Of a DNA stretch of 64,000 bases, positions 1 through 8,489 are shown one piece after another (position 1 is the first letter of the stretch; each line of letters begins with the position of its first letter). The notes beneath the pieces were generated by a model, which did no database searches, was not told where the DNA came from, and was given only the letters and a program-made list of their open reading frames with translations. Origin of the DNA: DATFVA01 sp963764235 (GTDB lineage Bacteria > Bacteroidota > Ignavibacteria > Ignavibacteriales > Ignavibacteriaceae); the NCBI GenBank assembly GCA_963764235.1, contig CAVXRO010000006.1:310001-374000 (forward strand), in the 5' to 3' direction. Made by a program: the position numbers and the translations under genes.

Positions 1-106
1 GAATGCTATCATTTTAATGCTGCCCCCTAGTAACAAACATTTTTTATAAGGATTAAAATTTTTATCGTTGTACTAATTTAACTCCTTGTTACCGAAAAAA
101 GAAGAA

Positions 107-286
107 TTAATCCCTGAGAATTTTCTTTGTAGCATTAAAACCGCAAATGCCATGAACGCCTCCTCCGGGAGGAGTTGATGAAGAACAGATATCTAATCTT
201 TCCAATGACATCGAATAAGGAGATATTCTGAGAGAGCAATTACGGAAAGACCTGCCTTTAATAAGAAGAATTCTGGCCTCTAACCA
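107..286 (-). pseudogene. C-terminal remnant of a phytoene-desaturase-like NAD(P)/FAD oxidoreductase
   Basis: Read on the minus strand, this open stretch ends in a sequence with the block STPPGGGVHGICGFNA followed by TKKILRD and a TAA stop at 107-109. A P-G-G-G-V-H-G-x-C-G-x-N-A block is the conserved C-terminal FAD-contact motif of the COG1233 (phytoene dehydrogenase-related) family, normally about 500 residues long. The recognisable part is roughly 107-208. Further upstream the same frame is less convincing and meets a TAA at 287-289, so no gene body remains. The frame has no plausible start of its own. I read it as a decayed gene end. The family call rests on one motif, and the remnant could instead be a live gene cut by an assembly problem. 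Confidence 0.55.
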
Positions 287-307
287 TTAGAGCCGGAATC
301 AATAATT

Positions 308-366
308 GCTGCATCGTACTTATTCAAGATAGGGTGTAGTTTATTCGCAATAAAGTACGATACAGC
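308..366. repeat. imperfect inverted repeat, 17/18-base arms
   Basis: The left arm at 308-324 (gctgcatcgtacttatt) matches the reverse complement of the right arm at 349-366 (aataaagtacgatacagc) with one mismatch and one extra base. The spacer is 24 bases, and a second small palindrome (ttattcgcaataa, 341-353) is nested on the right. It lies just downstream of the barrel gene that ends at 390 on the minus strand, but no T-run follows, so it is not a standard terminator. It could be an mRNA 3' stabilising hairpin or the footprint of a small mobile repeat. Confidence 0.6.
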
Positions 367-389
367 ATATTAAAAAGAAAGATCAGGTG

Positions 390-983
390 CTAATTAACAA
401 CGAACATTAGACCGGCGTTTATCTGGAAATAATCACTGCTGATTTCGCCTCCGCCCGGTACATCCTGAAAATCGTAATTAAGAAATACATACCTGAAATC
501 GCTGAATAAAAATGCCCTTTCACCTAACGGTATATCAAGTCCTGCACCGAAATGCCATCCGAACTTTTGTGAAGTTTTATCAGGTAAATCATTAAGTTCG
601 CCGGAATACTCTATCTTTGCATTATACCAACCTACTCCGACAACACCGTACAGGTACTCAACCGGGTAGAAAAGTCCTGAAAGCTGTACAGGCCAGCTGC
701 TTACTTTAATAGCTCCATCCTTATATTCCTCCTGGCGGTAATTTATTGAAGCTTCAAAAGCTACTGCATTGGTTAGGTAAGCCCTTACCAGACCGCCTAA
801 CATATATTTTCCGTTATCTGCGTCAGCTGCCTTCTGAAATCCCCCCTGAATACCGACTGCCACAGGATTATGAATTCTCGTTCTGTAATTTTGACTATCT
901 TTGGCCCCGCTGTTTTCCTGTCCGTAAATAAATGACATAAAACCTACGGCCATAATTATTATATAAACGATTTTTTTGTACAT
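390..983 (-). CDS. outer-membrane beta-barrel protein
   Basis: This is a 197-residue protein with an N-terminal signal peptide (hydrophobic residues about 4-20, ending FIYGQ, a typical signal peptidase I site). The rest is alternating aromatic/glycine-rich strands, for example YGVVGVGWYNAKIEYSG and FGWHFGAGLDIPLG, and it ends in an aromatic-containing strand with the terminus NAGLMFVVN. This is the pattern of small eight-stranded OmpA/OprF-like porin-family barrels. Substrate or partner cannot be told. It is a single gene, with the Rieske oxidoreductase downstream of it in the other direction of reading order and a decayed oxidoreductase end beyond its stop. The start ATG at 983 is preceded by an AGAAAAAAGATG-like weak ribosome site. 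Confidence 0.75.
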   Translation of the reverse strand: MYKKIVYIIIMAVGFMSFIYGQENSGAKDSQNYRTRIHNPVAVGIQGGFQKAADADNGKYMLGGLVRAYLTNAVAFEASINYRQEEYKDGAIKVSSWPVQLSGLFYPVEYLYGVVGVGWYNAKIEYSGELNDLPDKTSQKFGWHFGAGLDIPLGERAFLFSDFRYVFLNYDFQDVPGGGEISSDYFQINAGLMFVVN

Positions 984-1152
984 CTTTTTTCTCCGTCTTG
1001 TTATTCAAGAAAATGATACTACAATATATCGTATTAAGGAGTTTCGTCTGTGATACTATCAACCATAGAATTGTACTGTGATCAAAATGAGGAAGAATCA
1101 CCTGAAAGGTGTGCTTAGAATTAAACAGGTTATATTATGTGTTAAATGGCAC

Positions 1153-2727
1153 TCAGGTTAAAGCCAAAATATCCGCTGAATTATCTCTTAGAGCCTCGAC
1201 TTCAGGGAGCTTTTGCTCCTTCATCAGAAGATGCACAGCATCCATCTCCTTATCGCGGTTTAGGCCTGCGGCCGCCATTACACTATTATTTTTAATATAG
1301 TAGGCTATAAACTTCTTATCAGCGATATTTCCATCGATAAGAATTTCATCCCAGTCTTTTACATAGCCGACATACCTTAGGTTCATTCCCGACTGCTGTG
1401 TCCAAAAAAACGGAACACCGCTGAACCTGATCTCTTTCCCTGCCATATTAGCGCCCGCCGTACGGCCAAGCTGTTCAGCAAGACGCCAATGCTCAATCCT
1501 GATGTGGTTTCCGGTTCTAAAGTCAGGAAACGATGCAATGTCACCCGAAGCATAAACATTTTCTCTTACCTTCAGGAAAGCATCGGTTTTAAGACTTTTA
1601 TCATCCATGAGTTCAGCACCGTTCAGAAAACCGGTTGCAGGTCTTACTCCTATCCCTACAATAACCAAGTCGGTTTTTACTTCTTCCCCCGATTCGAGCA
1701 ACACAGATTGAACCTTTTCTGCTCCTTTGAATTCTTTAACCTTTGATTCTAATTTGAAAACCACCCCGTTTTTTTCATGTTCTTTCCTGAAAAGCCCGCC
1801 GATTTCTTTACCAAAGTTCCTTTCAAAAGGGACTTTCACAGGAGCTATAACCGTAACATTGATTTTTCTTTCTGTAAGACTATGAGCCGTTTCCATAGCT
1901 ATAAAGCCGGCACCTATCACTACAGCATTTTTAGAATCTTTGAGTGAGGCAATAATCCGGTCTGCATCATCAAAGCTCCTTAGATAGAAAATATTTTCCA
2001 GGTCAGAACCTTTAACATTAAGCTGATTGGGAATTCCTCCTGTTGCGATCAATAATTTATCATATTTCAGATTTTCATTGTTATCAAAGGATACCTGTTT
2101 TTTTTGAAAATCAACTCCCCTGATCGAAACAGTCTGTCTGATTTCAATTCCGTACTCTTCAAAAAAATCATCTGGGCGAAGAGGCATCCATTCCGGCTCA
2201 GAGTTTCCCGCCAGGTAATCTTTGCTCAGGTTGGGACGGTCATAAGGTTTCCGATTCTCCTTAGTCACCATAACTATATTTCCTCTGAAACCGTTCTCAC
2301 GCATCGACTGAGCAGCTGAATATGCTGATGCTCCGGCTCCGAGGATTACAAAAGTCCGGTTATCCGTGCTGCTGTCTTTTTTTACCATACCGGGTAGGCG
2401 GGAACTTTCAATTTCATCCGGGACATTTATTTGAATGGATTCACCATCAATTTTTAATTCAAATACCGGGAGTGCATCCATCGCGGGAGGTTCAAGGAGA
2501 TCTCCGTTCTTAGCGTTGAAACAGGCATGATGCCAGGGACAAATGATGGTATCTCCTTTAAGCACCCCTTCTTCAAGAGGAGCTCCATAGTGTGTGCATG
2601 ATGCCCCCACTGCAAAGAATTCATCGTTTATTCTGCATAACAGCGCATTATGTTCATCGTCTATTTTAAATGATTTCATTTCCCCGTTTTTAAGGTCACC
2701 TGTTTTAGCTATTTTTTTGAAGCCCAT
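1153..2727 (-). CDS. Rieske-type ferredoxin domain fused to FAD/NAD(P)H oxidoreductase (AIFM3-like)
   Basis: The protein has 524 residues and two parts. Residues about 1-105 are a Rieske [2Fe-2S] domain with ligands C44-T-H46 and C63-P-W-H66. From about residue 125 there is a pyridine-nucleotide-disulfide oxidoreductase fold without a redox Cys pair: an FAD-binding GAGASA motif near 130, a second GAGFIAMETA NAD(P)H-binding motif near 275, and a C-terminal reductase domain. The order matches the AIFM3/BphA4-like family, in which electrons pass from NAD(P)H through FAD to the Rieske centre or a partner ferredoxin. The physiological acceptor is unknown. A GGAAGG ribosome site lies just upstream of the ATG at 2727. 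The domain call is firm and the role is inferred. Confidence 0.88.
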   Translation of the reverse strand: MGFKKIAKTGDLKNGEMKSFKIDDEHNALLCRINDEFFAVGASCTHYGAPLEEGVLKGDTIICPWHHACFNAKNGDLLEPPAMDALPVFELKIDGESIQINVPDEIESSRLPGMVKKDSSTDNRTFVILGAGASAYSAAQSMRENGFRGNIVMVTKENRKPYDRPNLSKDYLAGNSEPEWMPLRPDDFFEEYGIEIRQTVSIRGVDFQKKQVSFDNNENLKYDKLLIATGGIPNQLNVKGSDLENIFYLRSFDDADRIIASLKDSKNAVVIGAGFIAMETAHSLTERKINVTVIAPVKVPFERNFGKEIGGLFRKEHEKNGVVFKLESKVKEFKGAEKVQSVLLESGEEVKTDLVIVGIGVRPATGFLNGAELMDDKSLKTDAFLKVRENVYASGDIASFPDFRTGNHIRIEHWRLAEQLGRTAGANMAGKEIRFSGVPFFWTQQSGMNLRYVGYVKDWDEILIDGNIADKKFIAYYIKNNSVMAAAGLNRDKEMDAVHLLMKEQKLPEVEALRDNSADILALT

Positions 2728-2778
2728 GTTTTTCCTTCCGTTTACACATCTTTACCGTTTCAGAGATGATGAATAACT

Positions 2779-2856
2779 TCAACCATTATTTTTCTTTCTT
2801 GTCATGCTCAGGCGGTGCCATAAATTCAGGTCCACGTCTGTGTGTAAAGTTTCCAT
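2779..2856 (-). CDS. possible 25-residue small ORF with strong ribosome site
   Basis: In the 199-base gap between two minus-strand genes, an ATG at 2856 sits 4 bases after AAGGAG and opens 25 codons (METLHTDVDLNLWHRLSMTR, then five more). A second frame over the same bases encodes a more protein-like GPEFMAPPEHDKKEK ending in TAA. It would be reached from the same ATG if the A-run after ATGG were one base longer, giving a 23-residue product. Either a small protein or chance; I do not recognise a family. Confidence 0.25.
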   Translation of the reverse strand: METLHTDVDLNLWHRLSMTRKKNNG

Positions 2857-2926
2857 TTTCTCCTTATTTGTAGATGGTTGTTAAATGATATTTAACCATA
2901 TTAATATTTTATCTTTATGATCAAAA

Positions 2927-3658
2927 TCAAGTTGACAGCATTTCGTTTAATTCCCAGGCATTTTTGACGGCATATCCACTGTCATCATTATCGAAATAAA
3001 TATAAACGTCCTTGTTTTTTTTCTGCCATGCAGTAATGGCTCCTGCCCAGCCCGACAACTGTCTGCTACTATAATTTCCCTGGTATTTACCATCAGGACC
3101 ATGTAAACGTATATAGACAAAATCTGCTGTTACCTCTTTTGGTGTCAAAGTTCCTGCAAGCTCATAAATGCAGAACGCCGCATTATTTTCTTTTAGTAAG
3201 TTCAGAACATCATCATTCCACCATGATTTTTTTCTGAATTCGAACGCATAACTATATTTATCGGGCATAGCTCTAATGAAATTCTGAAATCTTTTTTTAT
3301 TGAAGCTCCAGCGGGGGGGAAGCTGAAAAAGGACAGGGCCAGCTTTCTTCTTTAAATGCATTACGCGTGTAAAAAGCTTCCGGCTGCTGGTTTTCGGAGC
3401 TTTCAGCTTTTTCATATGAGTTATATACCGGCTCCCTTTTACAGAAAAAATAAAATTTTTAGGTGTTATATCTCTCCAGTTTTTAATGGTTTTCGTATCA
3501 GGAAGATGATAGAAAGAATTATTAATCTCAACGGACTTTAATCTTTCAGAGTAGAACTCCAGCCAATTCTTCTGCTGCAGGCCTTCAGGATAAAAGTTTT
3601 CTTTCCAGTGTATGTAATTCCACCCGGAAGTTCCAATGTATATCTTGCCTTTGGCCAT
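2927..3658 (-). CDS. DUF72 (YecE-like) family protein
   Basis: This 243-residue protein has the DUF72 TIM-barrel hallmarks. These are an N-terminal IYIGTSGWNY block followed by FYP, the early VEINNSFYHLP block, a central PVLFQLPPRW, FEFRKKSWW, and the C-terminal DVYIYFDNDDSGYAVKNA. Length is normal for the family (about 240-300). Biochemical function is not established for DUF72; an Fe-S or nuclease role has been suggested for some members, and I do not assign one here. The gene starts two bases after the ABC transporter ATPase stop, with GAGGAA before its ATG. It is therefore probably the last cistron of the sugar-import operon. Confidence 0.9.
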   Translation of the reverse strand: MAKGKIYIGTSGWNYIHWKENFYPEGLQQKNWLEFYSERLKSVEINNSFYHLPDTKTIKNWRDITPKNFIFSVKGSRYITHMKKLKAPKTSSRKLFTRVMHLKKKAGPVLFQLPPRWSFNKKRFQNFIRAMPDKYSYAFEFRKKSWWNDDVLNLLKENNAAFCIYELAGTLTPKEVTADFVYIRLHGPDGKYQGNYSSRQLSGWAGAITAWQKKNKDVYIYFDNDDSGYAVKNAWELNEMLST

Positions 3659-3660
3659 AT

Positions 3661-4737
3661 TTATTCCTCAATTCTATTCTCCTTTTCTTTTTCAAAAAGA
3701 AGAAGCTTATTTTCATCGAAATCTATACCTATTCTATCGCCTTCATTAAATAGCGGCCTTTCAGAAACCTTCGCCAGCAGCTCTTTGCCCTCTACTGACA
3801 GGTAGAGAAGAGAATCTCCGCCGACAGGCCCTATCATTTTGAGTTTTCCCTTCAATATTCCTTCATTTTCAGGAACCGCTTTAATGTCTTCCGGTCTTAA
3901 CCCAGCAATCAGGTTTCTATCTTTCCAGCCGGCAAGTCTTCCTATTTTCCTGGCTGCCTTATTTATTATTTCCGTATCGAGAATATTCATAGGAGGCGAC
4001 CCGATAAACTTTGCCACAAACAGGTTTTCGGGTTCGCTGTAAACTTCATAGGGTGTTCCTATCTGCTGCACTTCTCCCTTTCTTAAAACTGCTATTGAAT
4101 CCCCGAGAGACATGGCTTCTGTCTGATCATGAGTCACATAGATTGTTGTTAGATTCAACTCTCTCTGTATCTCTTTTAATTCACTTCTCATAGTGATTCT
4201 CAGCATGGCATCAAGATTAGAAAGAGGTTCATCAAGAAGGAGGACATTGGGCTCTCTGACAATAGCTCTTCCCAGGGCGACCCGCTGCCTCTGTCCGCCA
4301 CTTAATTCACCAGGCTTTGCTTCGAGGATTTCATTGATCTCAAGAATTCCGGCAGCTTTCTCCACTTTCTTTTTAATTTCTATTTTATTCATTTTAGCAA
4401 TCTTTAACGGAAAAGAAATATTCTCTCTCACACTCAGATGAGGATAAAGTGCATAACTCTGAAAAACCATAGCTATATCACGTTCCCGGGGAGATAAAAA
4501 TAATTTTTGTTCTACGGATACCACTGTTTTGTACCCAAATCTGATTTCTCCTTCAGAAGGCCTTTCGATCCCTGCAATTATATTCAGCAGAGTCGATTTA
4601 CCGCATCCGCTTGGTCCGAGCAGAACAAAAAATCTACCTTCCTCAATCTCTATATTAATTCCTTTCAGCGCGTCCACGGTACCTCTTCTGACCGTAAAGA
4701 ATTTTTTCTTTATATTTTTGATGCTTACATTTTTCAT
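3661..4737 (-). CDS. sugar ABC transporter ATP-binding protein, MalK/UgpC type
   Basis: The 358-residue ATPase has Walker A GPSGCGKST near residue 41, a Q-loop in MVFQSYALYPHLSV, the signature LSGGQRQRVALGRA, Walker B VLLLDEPLSNLD and the switch histidine in YVTHD. The C-terminal third (from about 240) is the TOBE/MOP regulatory region found in MalK and UgpC, with GLRPEDI. It powers the two permeases encoded just upstream, and its ATG overlaps the permease stop by four bases (ATGA). In Bacteria this subfamily serves importers of di- and oligosaccharides or glycerol-3-phosphate. The sugar cannot be told from sequence, and no glycoside hydrolase lies beside it. Confidence 0.93.
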   Translation of the reverse strand: MKNVSIKNIKKKFFTVRRGTVDALKGINIEIEEGRFFVLLGPSGCGKSTLLNIIAGIERPSEGEIRFGYKTVVSVEQKLFLSPRERDIAMVFQSYALYPHLSVRENISFPLKIAKMNKIEIKKKVEKAAGILEINEILEAKPGELSGGQRQRVALGRAIVREPNVLLLDEPLSNLDAMLRITMRSELKEIQRELNLTTIYVTHDQTEAMSLGDSIAVLRKGEVQQIGTPYEVYSEPENLFVAKFIGSPPMNILDTEIINKAARKIGRLAGWKDRNLIAGLRPEDIKAVPENEGILKGKLKMIGPVGGDSLLYLSVEGKELLAKVSERPLFNEGDRIGIDFDENKLLLFEKEKENRIEE

Positions 4738-5564
4738 CCTTTAACTGCTCCTTCAGTCAATCCCTGGATAATATATTTCTGAAAGAATGCTATTAGTATA
4801 ATTAAAGGTATTACCGCAATTACTGCACTGGCCATTATGTAACCCCAGGGAACCTGTCCATGGAGTCCTTCAAAAAGGGCTATTCCTACGGGAATAGTTC
4901 GGGCTTTGTAATCGATTGTAAGCATTAGCGCAAAAAGAAATTCGTTGAAGGAATAAATTAGTATCAGCATAAAAGTTGAGAATACGCCCGGAAGAGCTAC
5001 AGGGAAAATTATTTTCCGCAGTATCTGCCAGCGTGTCGCACCGTCAACCAGTGCCGCCCTGTCAAGTTCAGTTGAAACACGCGACAGGTAACTAAGCATA
5101 ATCCATAGTGCGAGTGGAAGTCCCAGAGTAATGTAAGGAAAGATTAAAGCATAATATGTATTTATCCATCCAAGCCAGGTCATCAGCTTGAAGAGATATC
5201 CTATAATGCTGATCTGGGGAAACATAGAAAATGCAAGCAGCGCCAGGGGAATTACCATCCTTCCGGGGAACGTAAGCCTGGTGATTGCATAAGCTGACAA
5301 GCCTGCGAACACTGTGGCACAACCAGCGGAGACAATGGAGATTATCAGACTGTTTCTTAGATAATCAAGCAGATGAGTTGAACCGCTTTGCAGCAGATCT
5401 GTATAATTGGTAATAGTAAACGACGCCAAATTGCCGGAGGCAAGAAAATCCGGATTTTTTGTCAAAGAAATAATTATCATCCATGTGAAAGGGAAGAAGC
5501 AAAAAAACAAAAGAAACACTGCCCCGAATACTTTGAACAGAGTTATGATTCGTTGTTCTCTCAT
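4734..5564 (-). CDS. sugar ABC transporter permease, MalG-like
   Basis: The 276-residue inner-membrane protein has about six membrane segments, the first at residues about 10-30 (VFGAVFLLFFCFFPFTWMIII). The cytoplasmic EAA loop reads DRAALVDGATRWQILRKIIF followed by PVALPG, which contacts the ATPase. Length and loop position match MalG/UgpE. It overlaps the second permease gene by four bases (ATGA) and the ATPase gene by four, so the three are translationally coupled. Together with the binding protein they make a complete importer. Confidence 0.92.
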   Translation of the reverse strand: MREQRIITLFKVFGAVFLLFFCFFPFTWMIIISLTKNPDFLASGNLASFTITNYTDLLQSGSTHLLDYLRNSLIISIVSAGCATVFAGLSAYAITRLTFPGRMVIPLALLAFSMFPQISIIGYLFKLMTWLGWINTYYALIFPYITLGLPLALWIMLSYLSRVSTELDRAALVDGATRWQILRKIIFPVALPGVFSTFMLILIYSFNEFLFALMLTIDYKARTIPVGIALFEGLHGQVPWGYIMASAVIAVIPLIILIAFFQKYIIQGLTEGAVKG

Positions 5565-6451
5565 TTAACCACCTCTCTGAATTTACCCAGCTTTATGTAG
5601 GCAACTGCAAGAAGTGCTGCTAAAAAGAAAACAGTAACAGATACGGCAGATCCATATCCGAAATCTCCTGTAACGTAGTAATTATATGCATAAAGCGAAA
5701 TTGACGTGGTACTGCCGCCTGGTCCGCCTCCTGTCAGGACATAAACCAGGTCAAAAATTCTTATGGCATCAACGGTCCTGAACAGCAATGCCACTACAAT
5801 TACAGATCTCAGCAAAGGAAGAGTTATTCTGAAAAACCTTTGAATGAAATTAGTACCGTCAATCATTGCCTGTTTATAAAGCTCCCGCGGAATGGTGGAT
5901 AAACCAGCAAGGATGATAATAGCCATAAAAGGTGTTGTCTTCCAGACATCGGCTATAACAACTGAGGCAAATGCTCCGAAAGATGAACCCAGCCAGCTGA
6001 CCGGCGCATTCGTGATTCCGAAAAACTGAACCAGGTAATTAAATAAACCGTATTCATAATCGTAAATCAGCTGCCAGATTCTGCCTGAAATTGCTATAGG
6101 AATTGCCCAGGGAATAAGTATTGCCACCCTGAAAAGACCTCTTGCAGGAAGTGCTTCATTAAGTACAAGTGCAAATATTAAACCGAAAATCAGTTCAAGT
6201 GTAACAGAAGCAAGCACAAAAAAGAGAGTAAAACGCACAGACTGCCAGAAATGAGCATCGCCGAACATCCTGCTGTAATTTTTTAGTCCGAGAAGCTCAG
6301 AAGGAAGATAAGTAACATCCCGGTTCAGACTGGTGATAATAGTTCCTGCAACAGGAATGAGTATAAAGACTACAGCCGTAATTACTAACGGGGCATTAAA
6401 CAGAAAACCTGTTTTTATTTCCTCCCGATTATAATCTGGTTTAATCTTCAT
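5561..6451 (-). CDS. sugar ABC transporter permease, MalF/UgpA-like
   Basis: I place the start at the ATG at 6451 (MKIKPDYNREE). A longer reading from 6472 would begin at TTG and overlap the binding-protein gene by 32 bases; the ATG reduces this to 11. GGAG lies about 15 bases upstream. The product, 296 residues, has about six membrane helices and the EAA loop ELYKQAMIDGTNFIQRFFRI followed by TLPLL. This loop docks on the MalK-type ATPase. It pairs with the MalG-like permease to form the translocation path. Confidence 0.9.
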   Translation of the reverse strand: MKIKPDYNREEIKTGFLFNAPLVITAVVFILIPVAGTIITSLNRDVTYLPSELLGLKNYSRMFGDAHFWQSVRFTLFFVLASVTLELIFGLIFALVLNEALPARGLFRVAILIPWAIPIAISGRIWQLIYDYEYGLFNYLVQFFGITNAPVSWLGSSFGAFASVVIADVWKTTPFMAIIILAGLSTIPRELYKQAMIDGTNFIQRFFRITLPLLRSVIVVALLFRTVDAIRIFDLVYVLTGGGPGGSTTSISLYAYNYYVTGDFGYGSAVSVTVFFLAALLAVAYIKLGKFREVVK

Positions 6452-7754
6452 AAAGTTTTTCAATTTCTCCAAGTTCGTTTGCTATCGTCTTAAGAGCATC
6501 CGCCGGACTTTCTTTACCGGCCAGGCAGTTGTTTATATATCTCCGAATAACTTCCGATACCTGTTGATAATAAGGTAATGCCGGTCGTGCGACTGTATGG
6601 TCAAATGCTGCTTTTAAAATTTTAACACGGGGTATCTTTTCCTTTAACTCCTTGTCCTCATAAACGTCTTTTCTTCCGGGATTCCATCCGATTCTCATCA
6701 GCATTTCCTTCTGTATCCTGAAAGAGGTAACAAACTTTACAAACTCCCGTGCTTTATCCTTCATATCTGAATACTTTGATATCCCTATATGCCAACCCCC
6801 CAAGGCAGATACCGAACTATCGCCGGGGGAATGGGGCAGTAACGTGATTCCTGTTTTACCTTTAACATCTGAATTCTCCGTCTGATGAAGCTGCCATGCG
6901 TAGGTCCAGTTCCTCTCAAACAATGCATTACCCCTCTGAAAGGTTCTTCTGACTTCCTCCTCTTTCATTTCCGTGTAAGTATTTTCCGGAGAGACATTAT
7001 ACTTCCTGATCAGGTTCCGCATAAATTCGAGCGCTTTTATATTATCAGTTGTATTTATATTTATTGAATCGCCCTGCGCTATTCCGCCGCCCATCGAGGC
7101 GGAGAATTCAAGAAATGTACATATAAGTCCTTCATACTGTGCTCCCTGCCATACGAAACCATTGAAGCCGCGATTAGTTTTTCTTTCTTCTTCCTGAATC
7201 CTTATACTCATCTCAAGAAGCTGCTGCCATGTTTTCGGAGGACCGGCGTAGCCATACTTGTCAAGCAGATCTTTTCGATAGTAAAGCAGAGCAACATCAA
7301 TAAAAACCGGAAGAGCGTATAACGTGTTATTATAGCTGTCAGCCTGCCTGATTGTTTTGCTGAAGAACTGATTCGTAGAGAAGCTGTCCTTTTCGGCGAA
7401 GCTTTCAAGCGGTTCAAGCCATCCTGATTTAACGAACTGATTTATCCAGATTACGTCCATGAAAAAAAGATCCGGGTTCGGCTGTGCGGCTTCAAGTGAA
7501 ACAACCAGTGCCTGTCTTCGCTGATCCGAATAAGTGGGCTGTCTTACAAGCTGCAGGTCACAGTGATATTCATCCTCAAATTCTTTTACTATAGTTTCCC
7601 AAAAATTTATTTCCTCAGGTGAGCCGCCGATCCAGATTGTAAACTGCTTTTCTGTGCCGCCGCAGCTGAGAGATGTTAAAGAGAGAAGAAATAGAGACAC
7701 AGCTGTAAGGGACCATTTAAAATAATTTATTCTATTATCGTTTGTTGATAACAC
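6441..7754 (-). CDS. extracellular sugar-binding lipoprotein of the ABC importer
   Basis: This 437-residue family-1 solute-binding protein starts with a lipoprotein-type signal (hydrophobic WSLTAVSLFLLSLTSLSC; the lipobox SLSC is loose). It continues with the two-lobe fold typical of MalE/UgpB proteins: FTIWIGGSPEE, the PDLFFMDVIWINQFV segment, LPVFIDVALLYYRKDLLDKYG, and GGWHIGISKYS near residue 320. It captures sugar outside the inner membrane for the permeases downstream. Its start is GTG at 7754, with no strong ribosome site, so the first codons are less sure. It heads the importer operon. Confidence 0.9.
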   Translation of the reverse strand: MLSTNDNRINYFKWSLTAVSLFLLSLTSLSCGGTEKQFTIWIGGSPEEINFWETIVKEFEDEYHCDLQLVRQPTYSDQRRQALVVSLEAAQPNPDLFFMDVIWINQFVKSGWLEPLESFAEKDSFSTNQFFSKTIRQADSYNNTLYALPVFIDVALLYYRKDLLDKYGYAGPPKTWQQLLEMSIRIQEEERKTNRGFNGFVWQGAQYEGLICTFLEFSASMGGGIAQGDSININTTDNIKALEFMRNLIRKYNVSPENTYTEMKEEEVRRTFQRGNALFERNWTYAWQLHQTENSDVKGKTGITLLPHSPGDSSVSALGGWHIGISKYSDMKDKAREFVKFVTSFRIQKEMLMRIGWNPGRKDVYEDKELKEKIPRVKILKAAFDHTVARPALPYYQQVSEVIRRYINNCLAGKESPADALKTIANELGEIEKLYED

Positions 7755-7820
7755 TAATACAGCAGCGTAATAATTTGTTTGTTCTTCACTAAACGCTTTA
7801 AATGTCGCAAGTTGTCATAT

Positions 7821-7852
7821 AAAAAGCAAACAACCCTGAGGTTTTTAGGGTT
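7821..7852 (-). terminator. weak intrinsic terminator after sodC
   Basis: On the minus strand AACCCT at 7852-7847 pairs with AGGGTT at 7837-7832 across a 9-base loop, followed by GTTTGCTTTTT. The hairpin overlaps the sodC stop codon (7845-7847). The stem is only 6 bp, so it is a modest terminator. It separates sodC from the sugar importer genes. Confidence 0.5.
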
Positions 7853-8432
7853 TTGCTATTCCTATAACTCCGCATGCAGCACGGGGTCCTGCATTGCCTG
7901 AAGGCTGGGATGTTAGATCATCTTCACCGCCATGCACAATTACACCCCTTCCGATTATTGAATGAGGTCCGGAAAAACTCAGTAAAGAGTCGGTTATTTC
8001 AAAGTGTGCATTCCCATCCTGCCCGGCTTCAATGTTGCCAAGATCACCCACATGCCTGACTGAATCGGTCGGAGCTCCATGCTTCACGTTATCAGGATTG
8101 AAATGACCGCCGGCTGAAGCTCCGTCGTCTGAGGTACAATCGCCGTACTCGTGAATATGAAAGCCATGTTTACCCGGTTTCAATCCTGTTATGTCAGCAA
8201 CCACTTTTATTCCATCAGCTTCTTTGGTAAAAGTAACCGTTCCGGTCACGTTGTTTCCTTTAGTACCGTGGAGTGAGGCAACAGCTTTTGTTATCTCCGG
8301 CTGATTGTTCATCGATGCGGCGGATGTATCAGAAGATGTGGACGGCATCTGTCTTTCGGTATTCGGTTGGCAGCCTGCCCCAAAGACGATCAAAGCAAAT
8401 ATCACCGTTAAAAGATTTATTAATTTTAGCAA
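7845..8432 (-). CDS. sodC: Cu/Zn superoxide dismutase lipoprotein
   Basis: The 195-residue product disproportionates superoxide outside the cytoplasm. Residues 1-21 are a lipoprotein signal with lipobox FGAGC (C21), so it should be membrane anchored. Metal ligands are in place: H92 and H94 (GFHIHEYGDC), bridging H110 (GGHFNP), H118, H127 and D130 (RHVGDLGN), and H167 (VIVHGGEDD). C99 and C187 (GPRAACGVIGI) can form the conserved disulfide. The start is TTG at 8432, set by GGGAGG six bases upstream. The DJ-1/PfpI gene lies directly upstream in the same direction, which suggests a small stress-response unit. Confidence 0.95.
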   Translation of the reverse strand: MLKLINLLTVIFALIVFGAGCQPNTERQMPSTSSDTSAASMNNQPEITKAVASLHGTKGNNVTGTVTFTKEADGIKVVADITGLKPGKHGFHIHEYGDCTSDDGASAGGHFNPDNVKHGAPTDSVRHVGDLGNIEAGQDGNAHFEITDSLLSFSGPHSIIGRGVIVHGGEDDLTSQPSGNAGPRAACGVIGIAKP

Positions 8433-8489
8433 ATCAACCTCCCTAATTTATTGTATAGTTATTGTCGCGTCACCAAATACGTCTCAGTT

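Noticed and set aside
6449..6472. Longer TTG start for the MalF-like permease
   Set aside because: It would overlap the binding-protein gene by 32 bases; the ATG at 6451 fits the family N-terminus.
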